From the NCBI GenBank assembly GCA_964496125.1, contig CAZBXE010000014.1, forward strand, positions 1-44,049: a DNA stretch of 44,049 nt, in the 5' to 3' direction. A model generated the notes under the pieces. It did no database searches, was not told where the DNA came from, and saw only the letters and a program-made list of their open reading frames with translations. Position numbers and translations under genes: made by a program. This DNA comes from CAZBXE01 sp964496125 (GTDB lineage Bacteria > Chlamydiota > Chlamydiia > Chlamydiales > CAZBXE01). Shown one piece after another: positions 1 to 7,096 of this stretch. Position 1 is the stretch's first letter. Each line of letters starts with the position of its first letter.

Positions 1-1
1 A

Positions 2-484
2 GCCATTCCACGGGAAATTGGCAACCTTTCCTCACTCAAAAGCCTTGGACTAGGAAGAAATCGTCTCACAGCCCTTCCACCGGAAATAGGCAAGCTTTCC
101 TCACTCAAAAGCCTTGGACTAGGAGGAAATCGTCTAACAGCCCTTCCACCGGAAATTGGCAACTTTTCCTCCCTCGTAATCCTTGACGTAGGAGGAAATC
201 GTCTAACAGCCCTTCCATTGGAAATTGGCAACTTTTCCTCCCTTGAAATCCTTGACCTAGGAGGAAATCGTCTAACAGCCCTTCTACCGGAAATTGGCAA
301 CCTTTCCTCCCTCGAAACCCTTAACCTAAGAGAAAATGAGCTCACAGCCCTTCCACCGGAAATAGGGAAGCTTTCCTCCCTCGAAACCCTTGACCTAGCA
401 AGAAATCGTCTCACAACCCTTCCACTGGAAATGGTCAACCTTTCCTCACTCCAAACCATCAATCTAGACGACAACCAACTAACT
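2..484 (+). repeat. Seven tandem 69-bp LRR-coding units
   Basis: Exact 69-bp periods start at 2, 71, 140, 209, 278, 347 and 416, each coding one 23-residue LRR. Units 2-4 are nearly identical at DNA level (same codons for GGNRLT), while units 5-7 are more diverged. This suggests recent duplication of units at the N-terminal side and scope for repeat-number change by recombination. Confidence 0.9.
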
Positions 485-580
485 CTTGGCAGCCTAGGTG
501 TCCGCCTTTATGCTTTTCTTATTACCGCCTTGCGAATTGCTAAGCGGTTCGAAGGGACGATTATGCAAGCCATGCCCTAA
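2..580 (+). CDS. Leucine-rich repeat protein, 3' part (5' end outside window)
   Basis: The frame is open from the first codon of the window to TAA at 578-580, so the start lies upstream. Residues 1-161 are seven consecutive 23-residue LRRs of the type ALPPEIGNLSSLETLNL followed by xxNxLT, the plant/bacterial small-LRR consensus. A short, non-repeat C-terminal tail of about 31 residues with a hydrophobic stretch (LYAFLITALRIA) follows. LRR proteins form curved solenoids that bind other proteins; in environmental chlamydiae they are abundant and are presumed host-interaction proteins. That role is inference: no secretion signal is visible because the N-terminus is missing. A broken relative lies about 0.6 kb downstream. 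Confidence 0.85.
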   Translation, partial: AIPREIGNLSSLKSLGLGRNRLTALPPEIGKLSSLKSLGLGGNRLTALPPEIGNFSSLVILDVGGNRLTALPLEIGNFSSLEILDLGGNRLTALLPEIGNLSSLETLNLRENELTALPPEIGKLSSLETLDLARNRLTTLPLEMVNLSSLQTINLDDNQLTLGSLGVRLYAFLITALRIAKRFEGTIMQAMP

Positions 581-599
581 AGAGCGTCGCTTTTGGATT

Positions 600-697
600 A
601 AATCCTTTACTTGGCCGATCATCACGTAATATTTTACATCTAAACTCAAGATATTGTTGCTCTTAAATGCAAACATTACGTGATGATCGAAGGATTT
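600..697. repeat. Long inverted repeat (possible hairpin)
   Basis: A perfect 15-bp inverted repeat (CGATCATCACGTAAT at 616-630 against ATTACGTGATGATCG at 675-689) is extended by a second 8-bp paired block (AAATCCTT at 600-607, AAGGATTT at 690-697), with 8 unpaired bases on the left arm only. The loop is 44 nt. It begins 20 nt after the LRR stop codon. It could act as a transcript 3' hairpin, but it has no T-tract, and the AT-rich loop and long arms also suit a remnant of a mobile repeat. It ends 7 nt before a copy of the dispersed repeat at 705. Confidence 0.75.
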
Positions 698-704
698 AGA
701 GGTT

Positions 705-797
705 TATACACAAATGAACCGGAAAGTTTGTTTCTCCCTGCGTCGGACAATCCCTCACTTTTTGCCCGTCTGCATCGCTCTGGTTTTTAACCAGGCT
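705..797. repeat. Degenerate copy of the dispersed repeat seen at 33640-33816
   Basis: Read on the plus strand, this stretch aligns without large gaps to the reverse complement of one half of the element at 33640-33816. Shared blocks include the end TATAC-CAAATGAA, CCTGCGTCGGACA, TTTTTGCCCG, CTGCATCGCT and GGTTTTTAACCAG. By eye about four in five bases match over roughly 93 positions. Only one end of the element is recognisable here. Differences between the copies show no third-codon-position bias, so it looks non-coding. Confidence 0.75.
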
Positions 798-1138
798 TTT
801 CATTGTTTAGGAGATCAAGAAGCTTTGAGACTTCTTTCCTTTCATCCCACTGGGAATCAGCATTAACCACACAATTGGTTTATGGCAAGAGACTGTATCA
901 CACATAATATTTATTCAGATTGTTTTTTTATTATAAAAGCTTTCTCACAAACACAATAACTTCTGCTGACTTTTTTTCTTAGATCATATAATTGATTTCA
1001 TAGATTATTGAAAAACGCAAATTAAACAAAATTATAGTAAGCTTAAGAAAATTATAAGGTTCGACGCTCCTCTCCTCAGCGACCCTCTCAGTGCTCTGGC
1101 AAACCCAATCCCTCTGTTTCCTTTTCATGGACCTATAA
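798..1138. other. Gene-free AT-rich spacer
   Basis: No supportable gene. Positions 900-1060 are strongly AT-rich with many short A and T runs, unlike the flanking DNA. I see no clear promoter pair aimed at an intact gene. The stretch lies between the repeat copy and the broken LRR gene and is best read as decayed accessory DNA. Confidence 0.5.
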
Positions 1139-1504
1139 GTAGAGCTACTCTTTAGATTCCAAGGAATATATAGACGCAGCCAACGAAGCTATGTTACCTC
1201 TTGGGTAAGGCTTATACAAACCAGATCTCCCCTGCCCAAGAGGCAAAAACCGCTTCTTCCAAGGAAGAGCGAAGGCAATCCGTCTAAACGACATTTTATC
1301 GTATTGGACAGATGCATAGATTTGTTCGGTGATACACTTCTCTCCAATAGAGGTGAGCTTCTAAACTGTGTTGCAAAACTACAGTCGCTTGAGCACCTGG
1401 CAATACATGGCATCCAAATGCAACTCCTTCCCCCAGAAACAGGCAACTTTTCCTCACTCGCAACCCTTAACCTAAGAGCAAATCATTTCACATCAAGGCT
1501 TTGA
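1139..1504 (+). pseudogene. Remnant of a second leucine-rich repeat gene
   Basis: The frame is open from 1139 (just after a TAA) to TGA at 1502-1504. It has no ATG near its beginning; the first usable start is a TTG at 1304. Residues translated from 1304 include an LRR-cap-like helix (LLNCVAKLQSLEHLAI) followed by one complete 23-residue LRR at 1423-1491 (ending LATLNLRANHFT) whose DNA closely matches the units at 2-484. The protein then stops after three residues. A single repeat and no start suggest a truncated paralogue of the upstream LRR gene. It could still be expressed from TTG as a 66-residue peptide, but I saw no good ribosome binding site. Confidence 0.55.
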
Positions 1505-1700
1505 GTATCTAACGCCAGGGGAAGAAAAAGTAATTTGAAGATCGCGGCCCGCTCCCCCCATGGGGGCGCAGGCTGCTCTCCTCGTTGCTAACCCCCTTTA
1601 CACTGGCATCTAGGAGACTTGGATTCGATAGCCTAAAAGAAAAAAAACTTGCAACATAAAAAATACAGAAACTACTCACGTAATGATAGGCTGAATTGGT

Positions 1701-2945
1701 TCACTTGGGATTGACACTCTTTTCTTGAATACTTTTCCAAGTCGCCTCCGTAATCTTGGCTCCTTCATCGACAAGGGACTTGCCCCGCGCTCCTAGTTCT
1801 TCCCTTCTTTGCGGCTGCTCTAAGAGAGAAGATACCGTTTCCTCAAAATCGGAGAGGGTCACTTGTAGTCCCGCTCCTCGATCCAATACAGATTGAGCGA
1901 TGGCTGCTTGAGAGTGAATATAGGGCCCAAAAAGAACAGGAACAGAAAAGCTACACGGCTCTAGAAGATCATGTCCTCCCACCCGCTCTGTAAAACTGCC
2001 TGCCACTAGGGCAAGGTCGCTGATCTGATAGAAAGACGTCAGTTTCCCCATAGCATCCAAAAGCATTACCCTCTCCCCTTTAAGACCGCGAGAGTAGCGT
2101 CCTATAGGTATCTCTACTTCTAATTGTTTTGCCACCTCTTCAAACCTCTCTGGATGACGCGGGGCAATACAGACACAAAGCTTAGGAAAACGAGCAAGCA
2201 GAGCCTTGATAAAAGGAAAAAGCTCTTTTTCTTCGGGATCGTGTGTCGATCCCAACACGAGAAATAGATCATTTTCGCCAATTCCGATCGAGGCGCGGGA
2301 AATCTGCTCTTTGGGATGAGCGGTTTTATCATATTTCAAATTTCCCGTAACCCGTACTTTCTCTTCAGGAACTCCTATTTGTAAAAACCTTTTTTTATGC
2401 CCCTCATCTTGAACACAAAAGAGGGAAACGGGGGCAAAAAAAGAGGGAGCAAACCAAGACAAGCGGCGCCACAGCTGGCAAGACCTAAGAGAGAGTTTAC
2501 CGGAAGCAACAACGACATCTACACCCTGTTTTTGGCACTCTCTAAGAAGATTCGGCCAGAAGTCGGTCTCCACCAGGATCAGCAGAGAAGGAGAAAGCTT
2601 CTTTAATGTGCGACGCATGATCCAGGAAAAATCGTAGGGAAGATAGAAGTGAAAATCGGCTACTGTTACACTTTTTTTGGCCTCCACAAGCCCTGTTTCC
2701 GTAATTGTAGACATCACCAAAAAAACATTTGGCTTTTGTCGCTTGATCGCCCGTGCTAAGGGGGCTGCGGCTTTAGCCTCGCCTACAGAAACAGCATGGA
2801 TCCAAACTACTTCCTTCCTCTCCCTAAATAAATCAGGAACATTTCTCCCAAACCTCAAAAAAAAACTTTTTTTCCGAAAAAGCGATCGCATGCAAAATAG
2901 AGCAAGAAGCAGCTGGGTTACATCGAAAAATAGAGCATAAAGCAT
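1701..2945 (-). CDS. waaA: 3-deoxy-D-manno-octulosonic acid (Kdo) transferase
   Basis: 414 residues, the usual length for WaaA/KdtA. It transfers Kdo from CMP-Kdo to lipid A precursor at the inner membrane face, the first step of LPS core synthesis; chlamydial homologues are known to add three or more Kdo residues. Visible hallmarks are an N-terminal membrane-proximal hydrophobic segment, the WIHAVSVGEAKAAAPLARAI block around residue 50, VETDFWPNLL near residue 125, and the C-terminal GT-B nucleotide-sugar site (GSTHDPEE, then GGHDLLEPCSF with the conserved Glu-Pro). Start is ATG at 2943-2945. The supplier of its donor substrate, kdsB, lies about 0.8 kb away on the opposite strand. Whether this enzyme is mono- or multifunctional cannot be read from sequence. 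Confidence 0.95.
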   Translation of the reverse strand: MLYALFFDVTQLLLALFCMRSLFRKKSFFLRFGRNVPDLFRERKEVVWIHAVSVGEAKAAAPLARAIKRQKPNVFLVMSTITETGLVEAKKSVTVADFHFYLPYDFSWIMRRTLKKLSPSLLILVETDFWPNLLRECQKQGVDVVVASGKLSLRSCQLWRRLSWFAPSFFAPVSLFCVQDEGHKKRFLQIGVPEEKVRVTGNLKYDKTAHPKEQISRASIGIGENDLFLVLGSTHDPEEKELFPFIKALLARFPKLCVCIAPRHPERFEEVAKQLEVEIPIGRYSRGLKGERVMLLDAMGKLTSFYQISDLALVAGSFTERVGGHDLLEPCSFSVPVLFGPYIHSQAAIAQSVLDRGAGLQVTLSDFEETVSSLLEQPQRREELGARGKSLVDEGAKITEATWKSIQEKSVNPK

Positions 2946-2977
2946 GATCTTAATGTTTCCTTAACAAAAAGTTTATC

Positions 2978-3005
2978 TTGAGTTAACATGTCTGCAGTCT
3001 AATAA
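2978..3005 (+). promoter_or_regulatory. Putative sigma70-type promoter for the gene at 3051
   Basis: TTGAGT at 2978-2983 and TAATAA at 3000-3005 are separated by 16 bp and lie 45 bp before the start codon of the downstream gene. Each box matches consensus at four of six positions. It lies in the divergent spacer next to waaA. Confidence 0.45.
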
Positions 3006-3050
3006 GCCTCATGAATTTTTAACACCCAGTATACACAAGGAGATGAATAT

Positions 3051-3485
3051 ATGGCAGCACCATCATTCACAGCAATTATCCAAACAACACATCAGCAGCT
3101 AAAAGCTGTTTATAACACCCAGTATGCAAAACACATCACATCCAGCACAAGCACACCCATTAAGCAAGCAAACGAGTTCCTGACTAACTATGGTCCAAGT
3201 CTTTTTGTTATTACTCAGCTTTTTTGCCTCTTGAGATCAACATTTGCCTACACCATTGGCTTTGCCCTTGGCGCTGTTGCTGCAGATGCAGCCACAAAGA
3301 AAACATCTGATTGGGATGCAAAGATCGTAGGAGAGGATGGAATGAAGGATGCAGCCCTTGTTACAGTAGCTACAAGGCTTATTTTTCCAGAAATCGCAGC
3401 CTTTAGCGCTGGAATGGCAGGCGGATCGCTAATGAGCCACGCTTTTGCAACAGCCCAGAATAATGCAAAAATCACAGCTTGTTAG
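3051..3485 (+). CDS. Small membrane-associated protein of unknown function
   Basis: 144 residues; I do not recognise the family. The start ATG is preceded by AAGGAG at good spacing and the gene ends in a strong terminator, so it looks like a well-defined single-gene unit. Residues about 47-80 form one hydrophobic stretch (SLFVITQLFCLLRSTFAYTI then GFALGAVAA), and a second small-residue-rich region near residues 115-135 (FPEIAAFSAGMAGGSLMSHA) could be another membrane hairpin. The N-terminus is polar and rich in Thr/Gln, with no signal peptide. The pattern of bilobed hydrophobic segments is reminiscent of chlamydial inclusion-membrane proteins, but this is only a resemblance. A 12-bp repeat AACACCCAGTAT occurs in its leader (3021-3032) and again in the coding region (3114-3125). 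Confidence 0.75.
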   Translation: MAAPSFTAIIQTTHQQLKAVYNTQYAKHITSSTSTPIKQANEFLTNYGPSLFVITQLFCLLRSTFAYTIGFALGAVAADAATKKTSDWDAKIVGEDGMKDAALVTVATRLIFPEIAAFSAGMAGGSLMSHAFATAQNNAKITAC

Positions 3486-3505
3486 CAATTACAACTAAAC
3501 TATCT

Positions 3506-3532
3506 AAGAGCGGGTTTTTTCCCGCTCTTTTA
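3506..3532 (+). terminator. Rho-independent terminator
   Basis: A perfect 9-bp stem AAGAGCGGG / CCCGCTCTT with a T6 loop is followed by TTTTATT. It lies 20 bp after the stop codon of the gene at 3051-3485. A textbook intrinsic terminator, the clearest in the window. Confidence 0.9.
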
Positions 3533-3688
3533 TTCCTAATACCCACCCTACTTATTATTTCTCTCAAGCGTTCAGCAGGAGCCTAGATCATAGGTTTCAC
3601 CGATGATGGGCTACCGTGCCAAAAAGCATCCTACTAACGTCTAAATTCCAAAGGCAAAAAGGCCGCGGTACTATGCGCCCTTTTCTCT

Positions 3689-3716
3689 TTGAATTAACAG
3701 GAACATTTGATACAAT
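3689..3716 (+). promoter_or_regulatory. Putative promoter immediately before kdsB
   Basis: TTGAAT at 3689-3694 and TACAAT at 3711-3716 with a 16-bp spacer. The expected transcription start (about 3722-3724) coincides with the only possible kdsB start codon, GTG at 3723, so the message would be leaderless if this promoter is used. Confidence 0.45.
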
Positions 3717-3722
3717 CACTTC

Positions 3723-4523
3723 GTGCAAAGAGATCTCGAGCAAGAAATTTATGGTGTTATCCCCGCCCGCTTGGGAGGCCAGCGCTTCCCCCGCAAGATT
3801 CTTGCCCCCATCCTTGGCAAATCCCTCATTCAACACACCTTCGAGAATGCAAAAAGGTTCACGCGCCTTAAAAAGCTTGTAGTTGCGACCGACACAGAAG
3901 AGATCGCAGGACATGTCCGATCCTTCGGAGGAGAAGTGATTCTTACCTCATCCGAATGCCGAAATGGAACTGAGAGGATGCAAGAAGTAATGGAAAAGAT
4001 GGGAGAGGTATCTCAAAATGCGATTTTTATCAATATCCAAGGAGACGAACCTCTTGTCTCGCCTCACACCCTCACCGCTATTACCGATCTGCTCATGCAC
4101 GACAAAAGCGCAAGCATGGCAACCGCAGCCTCTCTCATCGAAAAGGAAGAAGATGCAACCAGCCCCTCAGTTGTAAAGTGCGTCTTTACGCAGAATGGCA
4201 ACGCTCTCTACTTTAGCCGCAGCCTCATCCCCGGAAGTAAACAAGGGGTATGGTGCGAAAAAACCCCCTACTACCGACATATCGGCATCTATGCTTATCG
4301 AAAAGATCTCTTAGCAAACTATACCCTCCTCTCAGAGACTCCCCTGCAAAAAACAGAGGACTTAGAACAATTAAAAATATTAGAACATGGTTATATCATT
4401 AAAATTGCTGTCGTCCAAGAACGCTCACTCGGTATTGACACACCGGACGACATCTCAAAAATCGAGAAGATATTATGCAAACAAAATACATCTTTATCAC
4501 GGGCGGTGTGTGCTCCTCTCTAG
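3723..4523 (+). CDS. kdsB: CMP-Kdo synthetase (3-deoxy-manno-octulosonate cytidylyltransferase)
   Basis: 266 residues. It activates Kdo with CTP to CMP-Kdo, the donor used by WaaA. The nucleotide-binding start GVIPARLGGQRFPRKILAPI, ECRNGTERMQEV, the metal-binding block FINIQGDEPLV and ALYFSRSLIPG are all present, matching the KdsB family closely. The only start codon compatible with the fold is GTG at 3723, because an in-frame stop lies at 3708 and the first beta strand begins at residue 9. The C-terminus runs 49 nt into pyrG, giving a tail of about 15 residues that I do not recognise from the family. pyrG, which supplies the CTP substrate, is directly downstream, an arrangement conserved in chlamydiae. 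Confidence 0.93.
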   Translation: MQRDLEQEIYGVIPARLGGQRFPRKILAPILGKSLIQHTFENAKRFTRLKKLVVATDTEEIAGHVRSFGGEVILTSSECRNGTERMQEVMEKMGEVSQNAIFINIQGDEPLVSPHTLTAITDLLMHDKSASMATAASLIEKEEDATSPSVVKCVFTQNGNALYFSRSLIPGSKQGVWCEKTPYYRHIGIYAYRKDLLANYTLLSETPLQKTEDLEQLKILEHGYIIKIAVVQERSLGIDTPDDISKIEKILCKQNTSLSRAVCAPL

Positions 4524-6091
4524 GCAAGGGACTCACCTCCGCATCTATTGGGATGCTCTTAGAGAGGCAAGGGCTTAGGATTGCACTCCTCAAACTGGAT
4601 CCCTATCTCAACGTCGACCCCGGCACGATGAACCCTTTCCAGCATGGAGAGGTCTATGTGACAGACGATGGCGCTGAGACCGACCTTGACCTTGGCCACT
4701 ATTTTCGCTATACAAATGCCCCCCTTTCTAAAGTTTCAAATGCAACCTCGGGTCAGATCTACAATGAGGTAATTCGCAGGGAAAGACGCGGCGACTTCTT
4801 GGGAGATACAGTACAGGTCATACCACACATCACAGATGAGATCAAACGTAGGATTTCCTTGGCCATCAGCGAGCAAGATAACATCGATGTGCTCCTTGTA
4901 GAGATCGGTGGAACGGCTGGTGATATCGAATCCCTTCCTTTTATGGAAGCCATCAGACAAATTCGAAACGAAAGCCCTAGAAACTGTCTGAACATTCACC
5001 TCACTTACGTGCCGTACTTAAAAGCGGCAGGTGAAGTCAAAACAAAGCCCACGCAACACTCTGTACAGCTGCTTAGACAAATTGGTATTTTTCCAGATAT
5101 GATCATCTGCCGTAGTGAAAAAACCCTTGCACAAAATGTCAAAGATAAAATCTCCCTCTTCTGCAATGTTCCAAAAGAAGGGGTGATTGATGAAGCAGAT
5201 GTTGTAACAAGCATCTATGAGGTCCCGCTCTGTCTACACGAACAAAATATCGAAGGAAAAATCTGCGACGCCCTAGGTCTTCCAAAAAGGAAAGTTGATC
5301 TTTCTGATTGGGAAAGAATTATAGAAGCTATTAAAGCCCCTCAAGGCACAATCACAGTAGGCATCGCCGGCAAGTACGTCAACCACCAAGATGCCTACAA
5401 ATCTGTCTTTGAAGCGCTCCATCACGGTGCCATTGCTTCCCAATACAAACTTCAGATCAAAAAGATTGAAGTCGACAAAATCCAAACGGAAGAAGAAGCG
5501 GTAAGCGCGATCTCTGGCTGTGACGGAGTTCTTGTTCCTGGTGGCTTTGGAGAAAGGGGCTGGGAAGGAAAAATCCTGGTAGCCAAATTTTGCCGCGAAA
5601 ACAACATCCCGTATTTTGGCATTTGCCTGGGCATGCAAGTGATGGCCGTCGAATTTGCACGCCATGTTGGAGAGTACAAAGAAGCCAACTCTACGGAAAT
5701 TGATCCAGGGACAAAAGATCCTGTGATCTCACTTCTTTCTGAACAAGAAGATGTCGTTGATCTCGGTGGCAGCATGCGTCTTGGTGCGTTTAGCTGCAAA
5801 CTGCTAAAGGGCTCAAAAGCAGCAAAAGCCTATAAGAGTGAACACATTCGTGAACGCCACCGTCACCGGTATGAATTCAACAATCGTTACCAATCGAAAT
5901 TGGAAGAAAAGGGTCTTGTCTTTTCGGGAACACTAGAAACACACCCCCTCTGCGAGATTATAGAGCACAAGAACCATCCCTGGATGGTGGGAGTGCAATT
6001 CCATCCTGAATTTGGTTCTAAACCCACACTTCCCCACCCTCTGTTTTCCGACTTCGTGAAAGCGATGATTGCATATGGACACAAAAAGTAG
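4475..6091 (+). CDS. pyrG: CTP synthase
   Basis: 538 residues, full length. It aminates UTP to CTP using ATP and glutamine in the cytoplasm. The N-terminal synthetase domain shows KYIFITGGVCSSLGKGLTSA (P-loop) and DPYLNVDPGTMNPFQHGEV. The C-terminal class I glutamine amidotransferase domain has GGFGERG, the nucleophile elbow FGICLGMQ and the catalytic HPEF. Start ATG at 4475 lies inside kdsB (49-nt overlap) and the 3' end overlaps yqgF by 17 nt, so the three genes are almost certainly co-transcribed. CTP feeds both nucleic acid synthesis and CMP-Kdo formation by the upstream gene. Confidence 0.97.
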   Translation: MQTKYIFITGGVCSSLGKGLTSASIGMLLERQGLRIALLKLDPYLNVDPGTMNPFQHGEVYVTDDGAETDLDLGHYFRYTNAPLSKVSNATSGQIYNEVIRRERRGDFLGDTVQVIPHITDEIKRRISLAISEQDNIDVLLVEIGGTAGDIESLPFMEAIRQIRNESPRNCLNIHLTYVPYLKAAGEVKTKPTQHSVQLLRQIGIFPDMIICRSEKTLAQNVKDKISLFCNVPKEGVIDEADVVTSIYEVPLCLHEQNIEGKICDALGLPKRKVDLSDWERIIEAIKAPQGTITVGIAGKYVNHQDAYKSVFEALHHGAIASQYKLQIKKIEVDKIQTEEEAVSAISGCDGVLVPGGFGERGWEGKILVAKFCRENNIPYFGICLGMQVMAVEFARHVGEYKEANSTEIDPGTKDPVISLLSEQEDVVDLGGSMRLGAFSCKLLKGSKAAKAYKSEHIRERHRHRYEFNNRYQSKLEEKGLVFSGTLETHPLCEIIEHKNHPWMVGVQFHPEFGSKPTLPHPLFSDFVKAMIAYGHKK

Positions 6092-6545
6092 ACCGACACG
6101 GTTGATTGGCATTGATTATGGGCTTGCGCGGATTGGAGTTGCTCTCTCCGATGAGCGCAAGATCATTGCCTCTCCCCTTTCAACCTTCACTACCACAAAG
6201 AAACTAGAGAATACAGCTAAGAAATTTGCCGAAGAACTTCGTCGTCTCGAAACAGAGTATCAATGCTACCTTTCTAAGCTACTAATTGGTCTTCCTCTTC
6301 ACATGAGCGGTAAGGCGAGCATGCTAGCAGATGAGGTGAAAGTCTTTGCCGAGCTGCTAACAAAAGAATTTCCCATCACCATCGTTTTTTGGGACGAGCG
6401 GCTCTCGACAATGCAAGCCACCCGTATGCTTCGCGACGGAGGATTGACCCGCCTACGCCAGTCAAAAATTGTAGACAAAGTGACAGCCGCCATCATCCTT
6501 CAGTCCTACCTAGATTCTCTTCCTAGCCAGCAAAAGGAGCCTTAA
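6075..6545 (+). CDS. yqgF: YqgF/RuvX-family RNase H-fold nuclease
   Basis: 156 residues from ATG at 6075. The frame can be extended six bases to a TTG, but the ATG fits the family better and still overlaps the end of pyrG by 17 nt. The motifs are those of the YqgF family: IGIDYGLARIGVALSD (first catalytic Asp), LLIGLPLHMSG, FWDERLSTMQATRML (Glu) and the C-terminal KVTAAIILQSYLDS (final helix). Family members process the 5' end of pre-16S rRNA; older annotation called it a Holliday junction resolvase. The gene is followed by a spacer and then genes foreign to the usual chlamydial order before zwf. Confidence 0.93.
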   Translation: MDTKSRPTRLIGIDYGLARIGVALSDERKIIASPLSTFTTTKKLENTAKKFAEELRRLETEYQCYLSKLLIGLPLHMSGKASMLADEVKVFAELLTKEFPITIVFWDERLSTMQATRMLRDGGLTRLRQSKIVDKVTAAIILQSYLDSLPSQQKEP

Positions 6546-6661
6546 AAAGGCTCTGATTTCACTCATATCCTAAAAATATCGTTTGAAAGAAAAAGCTGAT
6601 CTGACTTGCTTTTACCATTTTAATATTGAAAATATTTTCCTCCCCATTCACTATTAGATAA

Positions 6662-7096
6662 ATGCTCCAGACAACTCAAACTCAAGCTCTGATAGATCGA
6701 AGAGGTCGGTGCCTCCTTTGCCATCACATTATGCGCTGCACCACTTCTGTCGCTCAACACCTTGGACGCCACTTCAGCTTTCCAAGTCCATACATTTGGC
6801 TGCATGAGAGAATCGGTCTTATCGCCAACTGCTACTTTACATTCCTTGCCAGCCAATCCTGCACGATGACGTTTTTTGCCTGTGTTGTCTCTCCATTTTG
6901 GATTCCAATCATTACGGGAAAAACAGAAGGCCCCCTCAAAAAAGAAAACTTGGTGGACTACACGTATTGGCTTTTTATAGGCTTTATCCTTACTATGATA
7001 TTTTACCAAATCGGCAAATATGTGAGATGGGAACAAGAAAGATACAGGGAACTGAGACAAGCAACAGGAGAGCTAGAAGAGCTTTTTTTCGCCTAA
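6662..7096 (+). CDS. Hypothetical small membrane protein
   Basis: 144 residues, family not recognised. Two hydrophobic segments are visible, residues about 55-85 (IANCYFTFLASQSCTMTFFA and the following VVSPFWIPI) and 100-120 (YTYWLFIGFILTMIFYQIGKYV), then a charged helical tail (RWEQERYRELRQATGELEEL). The C-terminal half looks like genuine protein. The N-terminal 25 residues are rich in Cys/His/Arg and the true start may be the ATG at 6731. The stop overlaps the stop of the convergent MFS gene by 4 bp. A competing 146-codon frame on the opposite strand looks less protein-like. Confidence 0.5.
   Translation: MLQTTQTQALIDRRGRCLLCHHIMRCTTSVAQHLGRHFSFPSPYIWLHERIGLIANCYFTFLASQSCTMTFFACVVSPFWIPIITGKTEGPLKKENLVDYTYWLFIGFILTMIFYQIGKYVRWEQERYRELRQATGELEELFFA

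Noticed and set aside
2..484. CRISPR-like array suggested by regular 69-bp periodicity
   Set aside because: Units are contiguous coding LRR repeats without unique spacers.
714..866. A 50-codon ORF (MNRKVCFSLRRTIPHFL...) with a hydrophobic centre like a signal peptide
   Set aside because: It overlaps the dispersed repeat copy, lacks a ribosome binding site, and differences with the other copy show no coding pattern.
1544..1575. GC-rich palindrome CCCCCATGGGGG as a terminator
   Set aside because: It has no loop and no following T-run, and no intact gene ends at a suitable distance.
6620..7060. 146-codon ORF opposite the small membrane ORF at 6662-7096
   Set aside because: Its product has mixed composition and no hydrophobic or domain pattern, while the plus-strand frame has two good membrane segments and a natural charged tail.
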